The notes: generated by a model not told the origin, from the letters alone. A DNA stretch of 64,000 nucleotides from Tersicoccus mangrovi (GCF_036881825.1 NZ_JBAJMW010000011.1:48403-112402); one strand, 5' to 3'; positions 17,392-25,863 are shown, counted from the stretch's first letter. Translations and numbers: made by a program.

Positions 17392-18593
17392 CCGACGTCC
17401 TGCACAGCTCCCACACCAGCGCCGACCTCAGCACGGCGGGCCTGAACGAGGAGCTGACCGATCTGGCCGCCATGGTGCGGGACTTCGCCGACACCGTCGT
17501 CGCTCCCGCCGCCGTCGCGCACGACGCCGCGCACACCTTCCCGTACGAGGTCGTCGCCCAGATGGGCGAGCTCGGCCTGTTCGGGCTGCCCGTGCCCGAG
17601 GAGTACGGCGGGATGGGCGGGGACCACGTCGCCCTGTGCGTGGCGATCGAGGAGCTCGCCCGCGTCGACCAGTCCATCGCCATCACGCTCGAGGCCGGGG
17701 TCTCGCTCGGCATCTCGCCGCTGCTGCACTACGGCACGGACGAGCAGAAGGCGGCCTGGGTGCCGGACCTGGCCGCCGGCCGGGCGCTCGCCGGCTTCGG
17801 GCTGACCGAGGCGGAAGCCGGCTCCGACGCCTCCGGCACCCGCACGACGGCCCGGCTCGAGGACGGGCAGTGGGTGATCAACGGCAGCAAGGAATTCATC
17901 ACCAACTCCGGGACCGACATCACCAGCCTGGTCACCGTCACAGCCGTCACGGGCACCGGCGCGGACCGGACGGGCAGGGAACGCCAGGAGATCTCCACCC
18001 TGTTGGTCCCGGTCCCCACCGAGGGCTTCCGCGCCGAGAAGGCGTACGACAAGGTCGGCTGGAACTCGTCCGACACCCACCCGCTGACCCTGACCGATGT
18101 GCGGGTGCCCGAGGCCAACCTGCTCGGCGAGCGCGGCCGCGGCTACGCCAACTTCGTGCACACGCTCGACGAGGGGCGCATCGCCATCGCCGCTCTCGGC
18201 ACGGGGGCGGCGCAGGGCTGCCTCGACGCCGCCGTCCGCTACGCGAAGGAACGGCGTGCGTTCGGCTCGGCGATCGGGGCGCACCAGGCGATCGCCTTCA
18301 AGATCGCCCGCATGCAGGTCCGCGTCCACACCGCGCGACTGGCGTGGCGTGACGCGGCGGCGCGGATGACGGCCGGCCAGCCCTTCAAGACGCAGGCCTC
18401 GATCGCCAAGATCGTCGCCGGCGAGGCGGCGATGGACAACGCCCGCGACGCCACCCAGGTGTTCGGCGGGTACGGCTTCATCAATGAATTCGTCGTCGCC
18501 CGGCACTATCGTGATTCCAAGATCCTGGAGATCGGCGAGGGGACCACCGAGGTGCAGCAGATGCTCATCGCCCGCTCGCTGGGACTGGAGTGA
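17388..18593 (+). CDS. Acyl-CoA dehydrogenase (isovaleryl- or methylbutyryl-CoA type)
   Basis: FAD-dependent enzyme that introduces the alpha-beta double bond into a short branched acyl-CoA. 401 residues with family blocks GLPVPEEYGGMGGDHVA, LTEAEAGSDASGTRT, YAKERRAFGSAIG and AMDNARDATQVFGGYGFINE. The C-terminal EIGEGTTEVQQ keeps a Glu (384) at the catalytic position used by short- and medium-chain dehydrogenases. True isovaleryl-CoA dehydrogenases have the base elsewhere and Gly/Ala here, so the substrate could be isovaleryl- or 2-methylbutyryl-CoA. Start overlaps the mccA stop. The counterpart in the mycobacterial leucine cluster is FadE19. Confidence 0.92.
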   Translation: MTDVLHSSHTSADLSTAGLNEELTDLAAMVRDFADTVVAPAAVAHDAAHTFPYEVVAQMGELGLFGLPVPEEYGGMGGDHVALCVAIEELARVDQSIAITLEAGVSLGISPLLHYGTDEQKAAWVPDLAAGRALAGFGLTEAEAGSDASGTRTTARLEDGQWVINGSKEFITNSGTDITSLVTVTAVTGTGADRTGRERQEISTLLVPVPTEGFRAEKAYDKVGWNSSDTHPLTLTDVRVPEANLLGERGRGYANFVHTLDEGRIAIAALGTGAAQGCLDAAVRYAKERRAFGSAIGAHQAIAFKIARMQVRVHTARLAWRDAAARMTAGQPFKTQASIAKIVAGEAAMDNARDATQVFGGYGFINEFVVARHYRDSKILEIGEGTTEVQQMLIARSLGLE

Positions 18594-19174
18594 GCATGAC
18601 GACGGAGGAGACCGCCACGCGCGGCGCCGCCACGGGGGACGCCCGCGCGGGGGAGCACCCGCGCACGGGCCCGATCCCCATCACCGAGACGGTGCGCCAG
18701 CGCGGCCTGTACTTCGAGGAGTACCGGTCCGGCGTCGTCTACGAGCACCGGCCCGGTCGCACGATCACCGAGGCCGACGACGTCCTCTTCACGACGCTCT
18801 CGGGCAACAGCCAGTCCCTGCACCTGGACGAGCACTTCGCATCCGGCCAGCCGTTCGGGCGCCGCCTGGTCAACTCGATGTTCACGCTCTCCCTGCTGGT
18901 CGGCCTGTCGGTGGCCCAGCTGACCGAGGGCACGATCGTCGCCAACCTCGGCTTCGAGGCCGTCGAGTTCCCCGCCCCCGTCTTCCACGGGGACACGGTC
19001 TACGCCTCGACCGTCGTCGTCGGCAAGCGGCTCTCGCAGAGCCGTCCCGGCCAGGGGATCGTGACGCTCAAGCACACCGCCCGCAACCAGCACGGCTCCG
19101 TGGTGGCCATCGCGACCCGCTCGGTGCTCGTGTGGTGCGAGGACGCCCACCGGCGGCACGAGAACGCCGAATGA
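18590..19174 (+). CDS. MaoC-family (R)-enoyl-CoA hydratase
   Basis: A 194-residue hot-dog fold protein of the MaoC dehydratase family. After a polar lead of about 25 residues come FEEYRSGVVYEHRPGRTITE, the catalytic-loop region FTTLSGNSQSLHLDEHFA (Asp and His of the hydratase motif) and FGRRLVNSMFTLSLLVGLSV. It probably hydrates 3-methylglutaconyl-CoA, the product of the carboxylase encoded upstream. GTG 18590 overlaps the upstream stop; an ATG at 18596 with GGAG just before it is equally possible. Its place matches Rv2499c in M. tuberculosis. Confidence 0.9.
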   Translation: MSMTTEETATRGAATGDARAGEHPRTGPIPITETVRQRGLYFEEYRSGVVYEHRPGRTITEADDVLFTTLSGNSQSLHLDEHFASGQPFGRRLVNSMFTLSLLVGLSVAQLTEGTIVANLGFEAVEFPAPVFHGDTVYASTVVVGKRLSQSRPGQGIVTLKHTARNQHGSVVAIATRSVLVWCEDAHRRHENAE

Positions 19175-19184
19175 GCCCGGCCTG

Positions 19185-20111
19185 ATGCACGCGTTCGCCT
19201 TCTCCGCGCACGGCGGTCCCGAGGCGACGGCGCACGTCGACGTCCCGGAGCCCGTGCCCGGACCGGGCGAGGTATTGATCCGCATGGCCGCCGCCGGCGT
19301 CAATCCCGGCGACATCAAGGTGCGCAGCGGCGGACGGCAGGGCGTTTTCGCCGTCCGGTTCCCCATGACGATGGGCCGCGAGGCCGCCGGTGAGGTGGTC
19401 GCGGTCGGCGAGGGCGTCGACGGGTGGGCCGCCGGCGACGCCGTGTTCGGTCCCGCGGCCGCCGGCACCGGAGCCATCGCCGATCTCGTGCTCCTGGCCG
19501 CCGACGGCGTCGCCCGCCGACCGGCCGGCGTGCCGCCCGAGCAGGCCGCCTCCATCCCCGTCTCCGTCGGCACCGCATGGGACGCCCTGGACGAGCTCGA
19601 CCTGCCCACCGGCGCGACCCTGCTCGTGCTCGGTGCCGGCGGCGGGGTGGGCTCCGCGGCCTGCGCGATCGCGGCCGGCCGTGGGCTGACCGTGATCGGG
19701 GTCGCCTCCGCGGGCAAGCGGGAGCTCGTCGAGGGCCTCGGCGCGGTGCACGTCCTCTCCGGCGAGGGCTGGACCGACCGCGTCAGGTCGCTGGCGACCG
19801 ACGGTGCCGTCGACGGCGTGATCGACCTCGTCGGCGGGGACGTGCTCCGCGACGCGGCCGCCCTGATCCGCGACCGGGCCCGGATACGCAGCGGTGCAGC
19901 GCCGCAGCTGGCCGCCGAGCTCGGCGGCTCCAGCGTCACCCGGCGACGCACCACCGCGGTGTTCACCGCCATCGCCGAGGCCGTCGCGGCGGGCGCGTTC
20001 ACGCCCGTCGTCACCTTCGCCGTCCCGCTCGCGCGGGCGGAGGAGGCGATCGCCGCGGTCGAGGACGGCCACGCGGCCGGCAACGTCGTCGTGGTGGCGG
20101 ACCGCGACTGA
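19185..20111 (+). CDS. NADP-dependent zinc-free alcohol dehydrogenase / quinone oxidoreductase
   Basis: Medium-chain dehydrogenase/reductase of 308 residues: GroES-like N-half with FSAHGGPEATAHVDVPEPVP and AAAGVNPGDIKVRSGGRQG, then the nucleotide-binding motif VLGAGGGVGSAACAIAAGRG near residue 150. No cysteine/histidine zinc ligands are visible, as in quinone oxidoreductases. It begins 10 bases after the MaoC gene and so belongs to the operon, but the equivalent mycobacterial cluster has no such gene here. A role in the pathway is not evident; reduction of an enone intermediate or an unrelated detoxification is possible. Confidence 0.85.
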   Translation: MHAFAFSAHGGPEATAHVDVPEPVPGPGEVLIRMAAAGVNPGDIKVRSGGRQGVFAVRFPMTMGREAAGEVVAVGEGVDGWAAGDAVFGPAAAGTGAIADLVLLAADGVARRPAGVPPEQAASIPVSVGTAWDALDELDLPTGATLLVLGAGGGVGSAACAIAAGRGLTVIGVASAGKRELVEGLGAVHVLSGEGWTDRVRSLATDGAVDGVIDLVGGDVLRDAAALIRDRARIRSGAAPQLAAELGGSSVTRRRTTAVFTAIAEAVAAGAFTPVVTFAVPLARAEEAIAAVEDGHAAGNVVVVADRD

Positions 20112-20156
20112 TGCGGTGACCGATCCGGGCCGGAGACCGCCGGTGGACGCGCCCCG

Positions 20157-20169
20157 TAGCATCGACGCT
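20157..20169 (+). promoter_or_regulatory. Leaderless promoter for the CitE-like gene
   Basis: TAGCAT at 20157-20162 lies 7 bases before the GTG at 20170 and no Shine-Dalgarno stretch is present, the standard layout of a leaderless actinobacterial transcript. No clear -35 box. It would let the lyase be expressed apart from the upstream operon. Confidence 0.55.
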
Positions 20170-20988
20170 GTGACGACCTCCTCGACCTTCACCCTCGGCC
20201 CCGCCCTGTTGTTCTGTCCGGCCGACCGTGCGGACCGCTTCGCCAAGGCCGCCGACCGGTCCGACACCGTCATCCTCGACCTCGAGGACGCCGTCGCCCC
20301 CGTCGACAAGGAGACCGCGCGGGCGAATCTGGCGGAGCACCCGCTGGACCCCGCCCGCACGATCGTCCGGGTCAACGCGGCGGGCACCGAGGACTTCGAC
20401 GCCGACGTCGCCGCCCTGGCCGACCTGCCGTACCGCACCGTCATGCTCGCCAAGACGGAGACCACCGCGCAGGTGCGCGCCCTGGCCGGGCACGACGTGA
20501 TCGCGCTGATCGAGACCGCGGCCGGGGTGTTCGCGGTCGCCGATATCGCCGCCGAACCGAACGTCATCGGCCTGATGTGGGGCGCCGAGGACCTCGTCGC
20601 CTCCCTCGGCGGAACGAGCAGCCGCACCGCGGACGGGCGGTACCGGGCCGTCGCCACCCAGGCCCGGTCGATGACGCTGTTGGCCGCCGGGGCGCACGGC
20701 AAGGCCGCGATCGACGCCGTCTACACCGCGATCGCGGACACCGAGGGGCTGACCGCCGAATGCCAGGACGCCGCCGCCACCGGCTTCGCGGCCAAGGCCT
20801 GCATCCACCCCTCCCAGGTGGCCACCGTCCGGGCGGCGTTCGCGCCGTCCGACGAGGAGGTCGCCGACGCGCGGGAGCTGCTCGCCGAGGCGGAGCACCG
20901 GCCCGGCGCGTTCTCCTGGCGCGGCGCCATGATCGACGAACCGATCCTGCGGCACGCTCGCGCCCTCGTCGCCCGCGCCGCTCACTAG
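20170..20988 (+). CDS. CitE/HpcH-family CoA lyase (candidate (R)-HMG-CoA lyase)
   Basis: Mg-dependent TIM-barrel lyase of 272 residues from the GTG at 20170. Family features: ALLFCPADRADRFAKAADRS, the acidic DTVILDLEDAVAP, the MLAKTETTAQV region, DVIALIETAAGVF, MWGAEDLVASLGG and KACIHPSQVATVRAAF. In M. tuberculosis the CitE-like Rv2498c of the homologous cluster was shown to cleave (R)-3-hydroxy-3-methylglutaryl-CoA to acetyl-CoA and acetoacetate; the same last step of leucine degradation is inferred here. A leaderless promoter lies directly in front, although the gene follows the operon by only 58 bases. Confidence 0.87.
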   Translation: MTTSSTFTLGPALLFCPADRADRFAKAADRSDTVILDLEDAVAPVDKETARANLAEHPLDPARTIVRVNAAGTEDFDADVAALADLPYRTVMLAKTETTAQVRALAGHDVIALIETAAGVFAVADIAAEPNVIGLMWGAEDLVASLGGTSSRTADGRYRAVATQARSMTLLAAGAHGKAAIDAVYTAIADTEGLTAECQDAAATGFAAKACIHPSQVATVRAAFAPSDEEVADARELLAEAEHRPGAFSWRGAMIDEPILRHARALVARAAH

Positions 20989-21016
20989 CTCGACCGGACG
21001 ACGGCAGAGGACCCAC

Positions 21017-21874
21017 GTGGACGCGACGGACGAGTTCGAGGCCGAACGCCCGCGTCTGCTCCGGGTCGCGGCACGGATCCTGGACGACCGGGCCGAGGCC
21101 GAGGACGTCGTGCAGCAGGCGTGGCTGCGCCTGCACGGTGCCGACGGGCCGGCCGAGAACCTGCCGGCCTGGCTGACCACCGTCACGACCCGCCTGTGCC
21201 TGGATCGCCTCAAGGCCCGCATCGCCGTGCCCGTCGACACGACCGAGGCGACCGGGCCGGCCGAGCAGGCCGCCACGACGCCGGACCCGGCCGACGCCGC
21301 CGTTCTCACGGACGCCGTCGGCGGTGCGCTCGGCGTGGTCCTGGACCGGCTCAGCCCGGCCGAACGCGTCGCATTCGTCCTCCACGACTCGTTCGCGGTC
21401 GACTTCCCCGCCATCGCCGCCATGCTCGACACGACCCCGGCGGCCGCCCGGAAGCTGGCGTCCCGGGCCCGGGCGAAGGTGACGCAGCCGTCGGAGCAGT
21501 TCGAGCACCGGCCCGCCGCCTGGGAGGTGGTCGACGCCTTCATGGCGGCGGCCCGCGAGGGCGAGCTCGCCCGCCTCGTCGCGCTCCTCGCACCCGACGC
21601 CCGCATCACCGCCGACGAGCCCGCCGTCGCCGCCGGCACCCCGGAACTCGTCGAGGGCCGCGACGCTGTCGCTGCCTTCTTCAACGGCAGCGCCCGGGCG
21701 GCTCTGCCCGTCTTCGTCGGGGACGGCGCCGGCTCCGCCTGGTACCACCGGGGCCGGGCCGCCGTGTTCTTCGACTTCACCGTGCTCGACGGCCGCGTCC
21801 GGGAGATCACCTTCCGCGCCGACGGCGCCGTCCTCGCCCGGGTGCGCCGGCGCCGAGGCGCGGACTTCGCCTGA
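21017..21874 (+). CDS. ECF sigma factor with SnoaL-like C-terminal domain
   Basis: A 285-residue sigma-70 family protein. Region 2 (about 8-70) includes ILDDRAEAEDVVQQAWLRLH, region 4 (about 110-155) includes LDRLSPAERVAFVLHDSFAV and the helix AAARKLASRARAKV. The C-terminal 120 residues form a SnoaL/NTF2-like domain (AFMAAAREGELARLVALLAP to the end). Sigma factors of this build (ECF41/ECF56-like, including SigJ) lack a separate anti-sigma gene, and the tail regulates activity. The short motifs of classic ECF41 tails are not obvious. GTG 21017 follows AGAGG at 21006-21010. The small DUF1059 gene follows, but its promoter is not assigned. Confidence 0.85.
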   Translation: MDATDEFEAERPRLLRVAARILDDRAEAEDVVQQAWLRLHGADGPAENLPAWLTTVTTRLCLDRLKARIAVPVDTTEATGPAEQAATTPDPADAAVLTDAVGGALGVVLDRLSPAERVAFVLHDSFAVDFPAIAAMLDTTPAAARKLASRARAKVTQPSEQFEHRPAAWEVVDAFMAAAREGELARLVALLAPDARITADEPAVAAGTPELVEGRDAVAAFFNGSARAALPVFVGDGAGSAWYHRGRAAVFFDFTVLDGRVREITFRADGAVLARVRRRRGADFA

Positions 21875-21976
21875 CCGGCGTCGCCGTCCCGCCCCTTCAC
21901 GCGCTCGGTCACACTCCCGGCCGCCCGCTCGTCATCACGGTGTACGACGTTCCACCGACGACCCACGGAGCCCACC

Positions 21977-22213
21977 ATGAAGACCATGACCTGCCGTCAG
22001 CTCGGCGGACCCTGCGACCTGAGCCACCGCGGCGCGACCGCCGACGACGTGATCAAGGCGCAGGACCGCCACCTGAAGGAGGCGGAGAAGACCGGCGACG
22101 CCACCCACCAGGACGCGCGCAACGCGATGAAGGGCCGCTGGCGTCATCCGCGGCAGTCGATGACCTGGTACAACGACGTCAAGGCGACGTTCGCGGGCCT
22201 GCCCGACTCCTGA
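21977..22213 (+). CDS. DUF1059 small protein
   Basis: A 78-residue soluble protein starting MKTMTCRQLGGPCDLSHRGA, which is the typical DUF1059 opening with two cysteines (Cys6 and Cys13). The middle, VIKAQDRHLKEAEKTGDATH, is an amphipathic helix; the end is basic and aromatic. Function unknown for the family. It lies 100 bases after the sigma factor gene and is followed by a large palindromic element. Confidence 0.7.
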   Translation: MKTMTCRQLGGPCDLSHRGATADDVIKAQDRHLKEAEKTGDATHQDARNAMKGRWRHPRQSMTWYNDVKATFAGLPDS

Positions 22214-22237
22214 CGGCCCGAGTCCTGACGGGCCGGT

Positions 22238-22307
22238 GCTGACTGGTCGATAGATGACGGTTTCCCTGCCGCCGACGGCGGAGAACGGTCACCTATCGAC
22301 CAGTGGA
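22238..22307 (+). repeat. Palindromic element, copy A
   Basis: Arms of 21 bases (22242-22262 and 22284-22304) pair with two mismatches and enclose a loop with GCCGACGGCGG. The outer word GCTGACTGGTC and the loop core recur at 62.67 kb. It lies 25 bases after the DUF1059 stop, so it may work as a terminator, or belong to a REP-like repeat family. Confidence 0.65.
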
Positions 22308-22381
22308 CGAAACCGGGCCCCGACCCGCGGGCGTGACGGCCTGGTGTGGCGGTGTCACGACGGACGTCCGGGGCCCGTCGG

Positions 22382-22394
22382 TAGAGTGACGCGG
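22382..22394 (+). promoter_or_regulatory. Leaderless promoter of the TSUP gene
   Basis: TAGAGT at 22382-22387 is followed by 7 bases and the GTG at 22395, with no ribosome binding site. This decides the start: upstream in-frame codons, such as the GTG at 22386, would lie inside the -10 box. Confidence 0.55.
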
Positions 22395-23129
22395 GTGTTC
22401 GCCCTCGTCCTCGTCGCCGCCGTCGTCGGGGCCGCGGCGCAACGCATCTCGGGGCTCGGCTTCGCGCTGACGGTCTCCCCGGTGCTCGTGCTCGTTCTCG
22501 GCGCCTTCGACGGGGTGATGCTCGTCAATCTCTGCGCCGCGGTCTCCGCCGCGATGGCCGTCCCCCTCGTGCGGCGCGACATCGAGTGGCGCCGTTTCGC
22601 GGCCCTCGTCGGTTGCGCGCTGGTCGGCATCGTGCCCGGCGCCTGGCTCGCCGCTTCCCTGCCGGGGCCGACCCTCGAGATCGCCATCGGGGTCCTCCTG
22701 ATCGCCGCGCTGACCGTCTCGGTGCTGCTCACCCGTACCTCCGTCGTGCTGTCCGGCCCGGCCACGCTCGTCGTCAGCGGCGTCGCGTCCGGCGCGATGA
22801 ACGCCGCCGCCGGGATCGGCGGCCCCGCCGTCAGCGTCTACGCGATGCTCAGCCGCTGGCCGCACCGGACCTTCGCGGCCACCCTCCAGCCCTACTTCCT
22901 CACCCTCGGCCTGTGCTCGCTCGGCGCCAAGTGGGTGGCCTCCGGCGGCCGCATGCCGGGTCTGCAACCGTGGCAGTGGGTCGCGATCATCGGCTGCACC
23001 GCCGGGGGACTGCTCATCGGCCAGCGCGTCGCCCCGCACGTGCCCGCCACCGTCGCCCGCCGCATCGTCGTCGCCATCGCCTTCCTGGGCGCGGTCTCGC
23101 TTCTCGTCAAGGGCCTGTCGGCACTCTGA
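22395..23129 (+). CDS. TSUP-family permease (sulfite exporter TauE/SafE-like)
   Basis: Inner membrane protein of 244 residues with about eight hydrophobic segments. The first, FALVLVAAVVGAAAQRISGL, and a second near SVLLTRTSVVLSGPATLVVS are typical of TauE/SafE/TSUP proteins, as is the repeat SGVASGAMNAAAGIGGPAVS in the second half. Family members export sulfite, sulfoacetate or other organosulfur anions; the substrate is unknown here. Probably translated from a leaderless mRNA. Neighbours (DUF1059, dxr) give no clue to substrate. Confidence 0.85.
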   Translation: MFALVLVAAVVGAAAQRISGLGFALTVSPVLVLVLGAFDGVMLVNLCAAVSAAMAVPLVRRDIEWRRFAALVGCALVGIVPGAWLAASLPGPTLEIAIGVLLIAALTVSVLLTRTSVVLSGPATLVVSGVASGAMNAAAGIGGPAVSVYAMLSRWPHRTFAATLQPYFLTLGLCSLGAKWVASGGRMPGLQPWQWVAIIGCTAGGLLIGQRVAPHVPATVARRIVVAIAFLGAVSLLVKGLSAL

Positions 23130-23204
23130 GGCACATGACGGACGACCGCCTCCCCGCGGCGTGAGATGCCGCACCCCGTGACGGATCGGCCCGACGCGTC
23201 GCGG

Positions 23205-23216
23205 CATACTGGACGG
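23205..23216 (+). promoter_or_regulatory. Leaderless promoter of dxr
   Basis: CATACT at 23205-23210 is followed by 6 bases and the ATG at 23217. No Shine-Dalgarno stretch precedes it. Confidence 0.5.
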
Positions 23217-24473
23217 ATGCCCGACTCGCGCGACGACGCCCGCACGCCCCCCGGACGGACCGCAGCACCCGACGCCGGCCCGGGTGGCGGCTCTCACCGG
23301 CGGACCGTCAGCCTGCTCGGGTCCACGGGCTCGATCGGCACCCAGGCCGTCTCCGTCGTCCGGGCCAACCCGGACCGTTTCCGCGTCACCGCCCTGGCCG
23401 CCGGTGGGCACGATGTCCCGGCGCTGGCCGCGCAGGTCGTGGCCGTCGGCGCCGAGGCCGTCGGCATCGCCACCGGCGATCCGGCCGCCCTGCAGGACGC
23501 GATCGACGACGCCGCCCGGGCTGCCGGCCGGGCCGGCCAGCACCGCCCCCAGATCGAGCACGGGCCGGACGCCGCCAGCCGGATCGCCGCCGTCGGGGCC
23601 GACGTCGTCCTCAACGGCGTCACCGGGTCCATCGGGCTGCGTCCCACCCTGGCGGCCCTGGACGCCGGTTCCACGCTCGCCCTGGCCAACAAGGAATCGC
23701 TCATCGTCGGCGGCTCCCTCGTCACCCGCCGGGCCGCCCCCGGCCAGCTGGTGCCCGTCGACAGCGAGCACAGCGCCATCGCCCAGAGCCTGCGCGCGGG
23801 CCGCCGGGGCGAGGTGCGCCGCCTCGTCGTCACCGCCAGCGGCGGCCCGTTCCGCGGCCGCACCCGCGACCAGCTGCGCGACGTGACCCCCGCCGAGGCG
23901 CTCGCCCACCCCAACTTCGCGATGGGCCGGGTCATCACGACCAACTCGGCGACCCTGGTCAACAAGGGCCTCGAGGTGATCGAGGCCCACCTGCTCTTCG
24001 ACGTGCCCATGGACGCGATCGACGTCGTCGTCCACCCCCAGCAGTACATCCACTCGATGGTCGAGTTCGTCGACGGGGCCGTCGTCGCGCAGATCGGGCG
24101 GCCGACGATGGCCGTGCCCATCGCGCTGGGCCTCGGTTGGCCGGACCGCGTGCCCGACGCGGAGACGCCCATCGACTGGACGAAGGCCGCCGACTGGCGG
24201 TTCGAGCCGCTCGACGACGAGGCGTTCCCCGCCGTCGTGCTCGCCCGCCGGGCCGGGTCCGCCGGCTCCACCTACCCGGCCGTCTACAACGCGGCGAACG
24301 AGGAGTGCGTCGAGGCCTTCCACGCCGGCCGCATCGGCTTCCTCGCCATCACCGAGATCATCGAGCGGGTGCTCAGCGAACACCGGGCCGACGGGCAGCT
24401 GAGCGTGGATACTGTTCTTGAGGCCGAACGCTGGGCGCGTGCCCGCACCCACCAGCTGCTCGGCTTGCTCTGA
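23217..24473 (+). CDS. dxr: 1-Deoxy-D-xylulose-5-phosphate reductoisomerase
   Basis: Second enzyme of the MEP isoprenoid pathway: converts DXP to methylerythritol phosphate with NADPH and Mg or Mn. The 418-residue product has an N-terminal polar lead of about 25 residues, the NADPH motif LLGSTGSIGTQAVSVV, the ALANKESLIVGG block, the metal and substrate loop PVDSEHSAIAQSL and HPNFAMGRVITTNSATLVNK. An ATG at 23166 in frame would overlap the -10 box and is unlikely. Together with ispG 1.5 kb downstream it shows an active MEP pathway; rseP lies between them, an order seen widely in Actinobacteria. Confidence 0.96.
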   Translation: MPDSRDDARTPPGRTAAPDAGPGGGSHRRTVSLLGSTGSIGTQAVSVVRANPDRFRVTALAAGGHDVPALAAQVVAVGAEAVGIATGDPAALQDAIDDAARAAGRAGQHRPQIEHGPDAASRIAAVGADVVLNGVTGSIGLRPTLAALDAGSTLALANKESLIVGGSLVTRRAAPGQLVPVDSEHSAIAQSLRAGRRGEVRRLVVTASGGPFRGRTRDQLRDVTPAEALAHPNFAMGRVITTNSATLVNKGLEVIEAHLLFDVPMDAIDVVVHPQQYIHSMVEFVDGAVVAQIGRPTMAVPIALGLGWPDRVPDAETPIDWTKAADWRFEPLDDEAFPAVVLARRAGSAGSTYPAVYNAANEECVEAFHAGRIGFLAITEIIERVLSEHRADGQLSVDTVLEAERWARARTHQLLGLL

Positions 24474-24525
24474 TCACCACGGCTCGGCCCCGGCCGGCTG
24501 AGACCGACGACTCCGCAGGACGGCC

Positions 24526-25863
24526 ATGACTGTAGTGCTCTTCATCCTCGGTGTCCTCGTCGTGGTCGTCGGCGTCGTCCTGTCGATCGCGCTGCACGAG
24601 GTGGGCCACCTGGTGCCCGCGAAGCTGTTCGGCGTCCGGGTCACCCAGTACATGATCGGTTTCGGCCGCACCGTGTTCTCCGTCCGCCGCGGCGAGACCG
24701 AGTACGGCGTCAAGCTCATCCCCGCGGGCGGTTACATCGCCATGATCGGCATGTACCCGCCGGCGCGCGAGGACGGCCGCGTGCGCGCCTCGACCACCGG
24801 CGTCTTCCAGAGCATGGCGGACGACGCGCGCCGCGCCTCCGCTGCGGAACTGCAACCCGGCGACGAGAACCGGATGTTCTACCGGCTGCCGGTGTGGAAG
24901 CGCATCGTCATCATGCTCGGCGGCCCGACCATGAACCTGCTGATCGGCACCGTGCTGATCGGGGTGCTGCTCATGGGGTTCGGCACGGCGCAGCCGACGA
25001 CGACGGTCGGGTCGCTCAGCCAGTGCGTCGTCACCGCCGCCCAGCAGCAGCGCACGGGCCAGACCTCGTGCCTGTCCACCGACAAGCCGTCCCCGGCGGT
25101 GGCCGCGAAGCTGCAGCCCGGCGACACCATCGTCGGCTTCGGCGGCACCGACGTGACCTCCTGGAACCAGCTGACCAGCCTCATCCGGGACAGCGCCGGC
25201 AAGACCGTGCCGATCGTCGTAGAACGCCACGGCACCCGCGTGAACTCGACCATCACGCCCGTCATCAACGACGTCTCCGTGCTCGACGCCAAGGGCCAGC
25301 CGGTGCGCGACGGCAACGGCACCGTGCAGACGACGCGGGCCGGCTTCGTCGGCATCGGGCCGACGCAGGCGATGGTGCCGCAGCCCGTCACCGAGGTGCT
25401 GCCGACGGTCGGGCAGAACGTCGGCGCCGTCGTCGGCGTCGTCCTGCACCTGCCGCAGCGGATGGTGGAGGTCGGCCAGGCCGCGTTCACCAGCGCGCCG
25501 CGGGACCCGAACGGTCCCATGAGCGTCGTCGGTGTCGGCCGCATCGCCGGCGAGGTCGCCGCGACCGACCAGATCGACGTGAAGTCGAAGGTCGCGGGGC
25601 TGATCGGGCTCGTCGGCAGCGTCAACATCGCCCTCTTCGTGTTCAACCTCATTCCGCTGCTGCCGCTGGACGGCGGCCACGTCGCCGGGGCCCTGTGGGA
25701 GGCGATCCGCCGTGGCTTCGCCCGGATGTTCAAGCGTCGCGATCCCGGCCCGGTCGACATCGCCAAGCTGATGCCGGTGACGTACGTGGTCGCGGGGCTG
25801 CTGCTCGTGATGGGCGCGCTGCTGATCTTCGCCGACATCGTCAAGCCCGTGAACCTCTTCTGA
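24526..25863 (+). CDS. rseP: Site-2 intramembrane metalloprotease (RseP/Rip1-like)
   Basis: M50 zinc protease that cuts transmembrane anti-sigma factors and other substrates inside the membrane. The 445-residue product has the HExxH zinc motif in the first membrane helix (His24, Glu25, His28 in ALHEVGHLVPAKLF), a PDZ domain in the middle (about 185-260, KLQPGDTIVGFGGTDVTSW) and the second metal-binding NLIPLLPLDGGHVAG near residue 375. Four or so membrane segments in total. ATG at 24526 has GCAGGA upstream. M. tuberculosis Rip1 occupies the same dxr-rip1-ispG position and controls several anti-sigma factors. Confidence 0.94.
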   Translation: MTVVLFILGVLVVVVGVVLSIALHEVGHLVPAKLFGVRVTQYMIGFGRTVFSVRRGETEYGVKLIPAGGYIAMIGMYPPAREDGRVRASTTGVFQSMADDARRASAAELQPGDENRMFYRLPVWKRIVIMLGGPTMNLLIGTVLIGVLLMGFGTAQPTTTVGSLSQCVVTAAQQQRTGQTSCLSTDKPSPAVAAKLQPGDTIVGFGGTDVTSWNQLTSLIRDSAGKTVPIVVERHGTRVNSTITPVINDVSVLDAKGQPVRDGNGTVQTTRAGFVGIGPTQAMVPQPVTEVLPTVGQNVGAVVGVVLHLPQRMVEVGQAAFTSAPRDPNGPMSVVGVGRIAGEVAATDQIDVKSKVAGLIGLVGSVNIALFVFNLIPLLPLDGGHVAGALWEAIRRGFARMFKRRDPGPVDIAKLMPVTYVVAGLLLVMGALLIFADIVKPVNLF

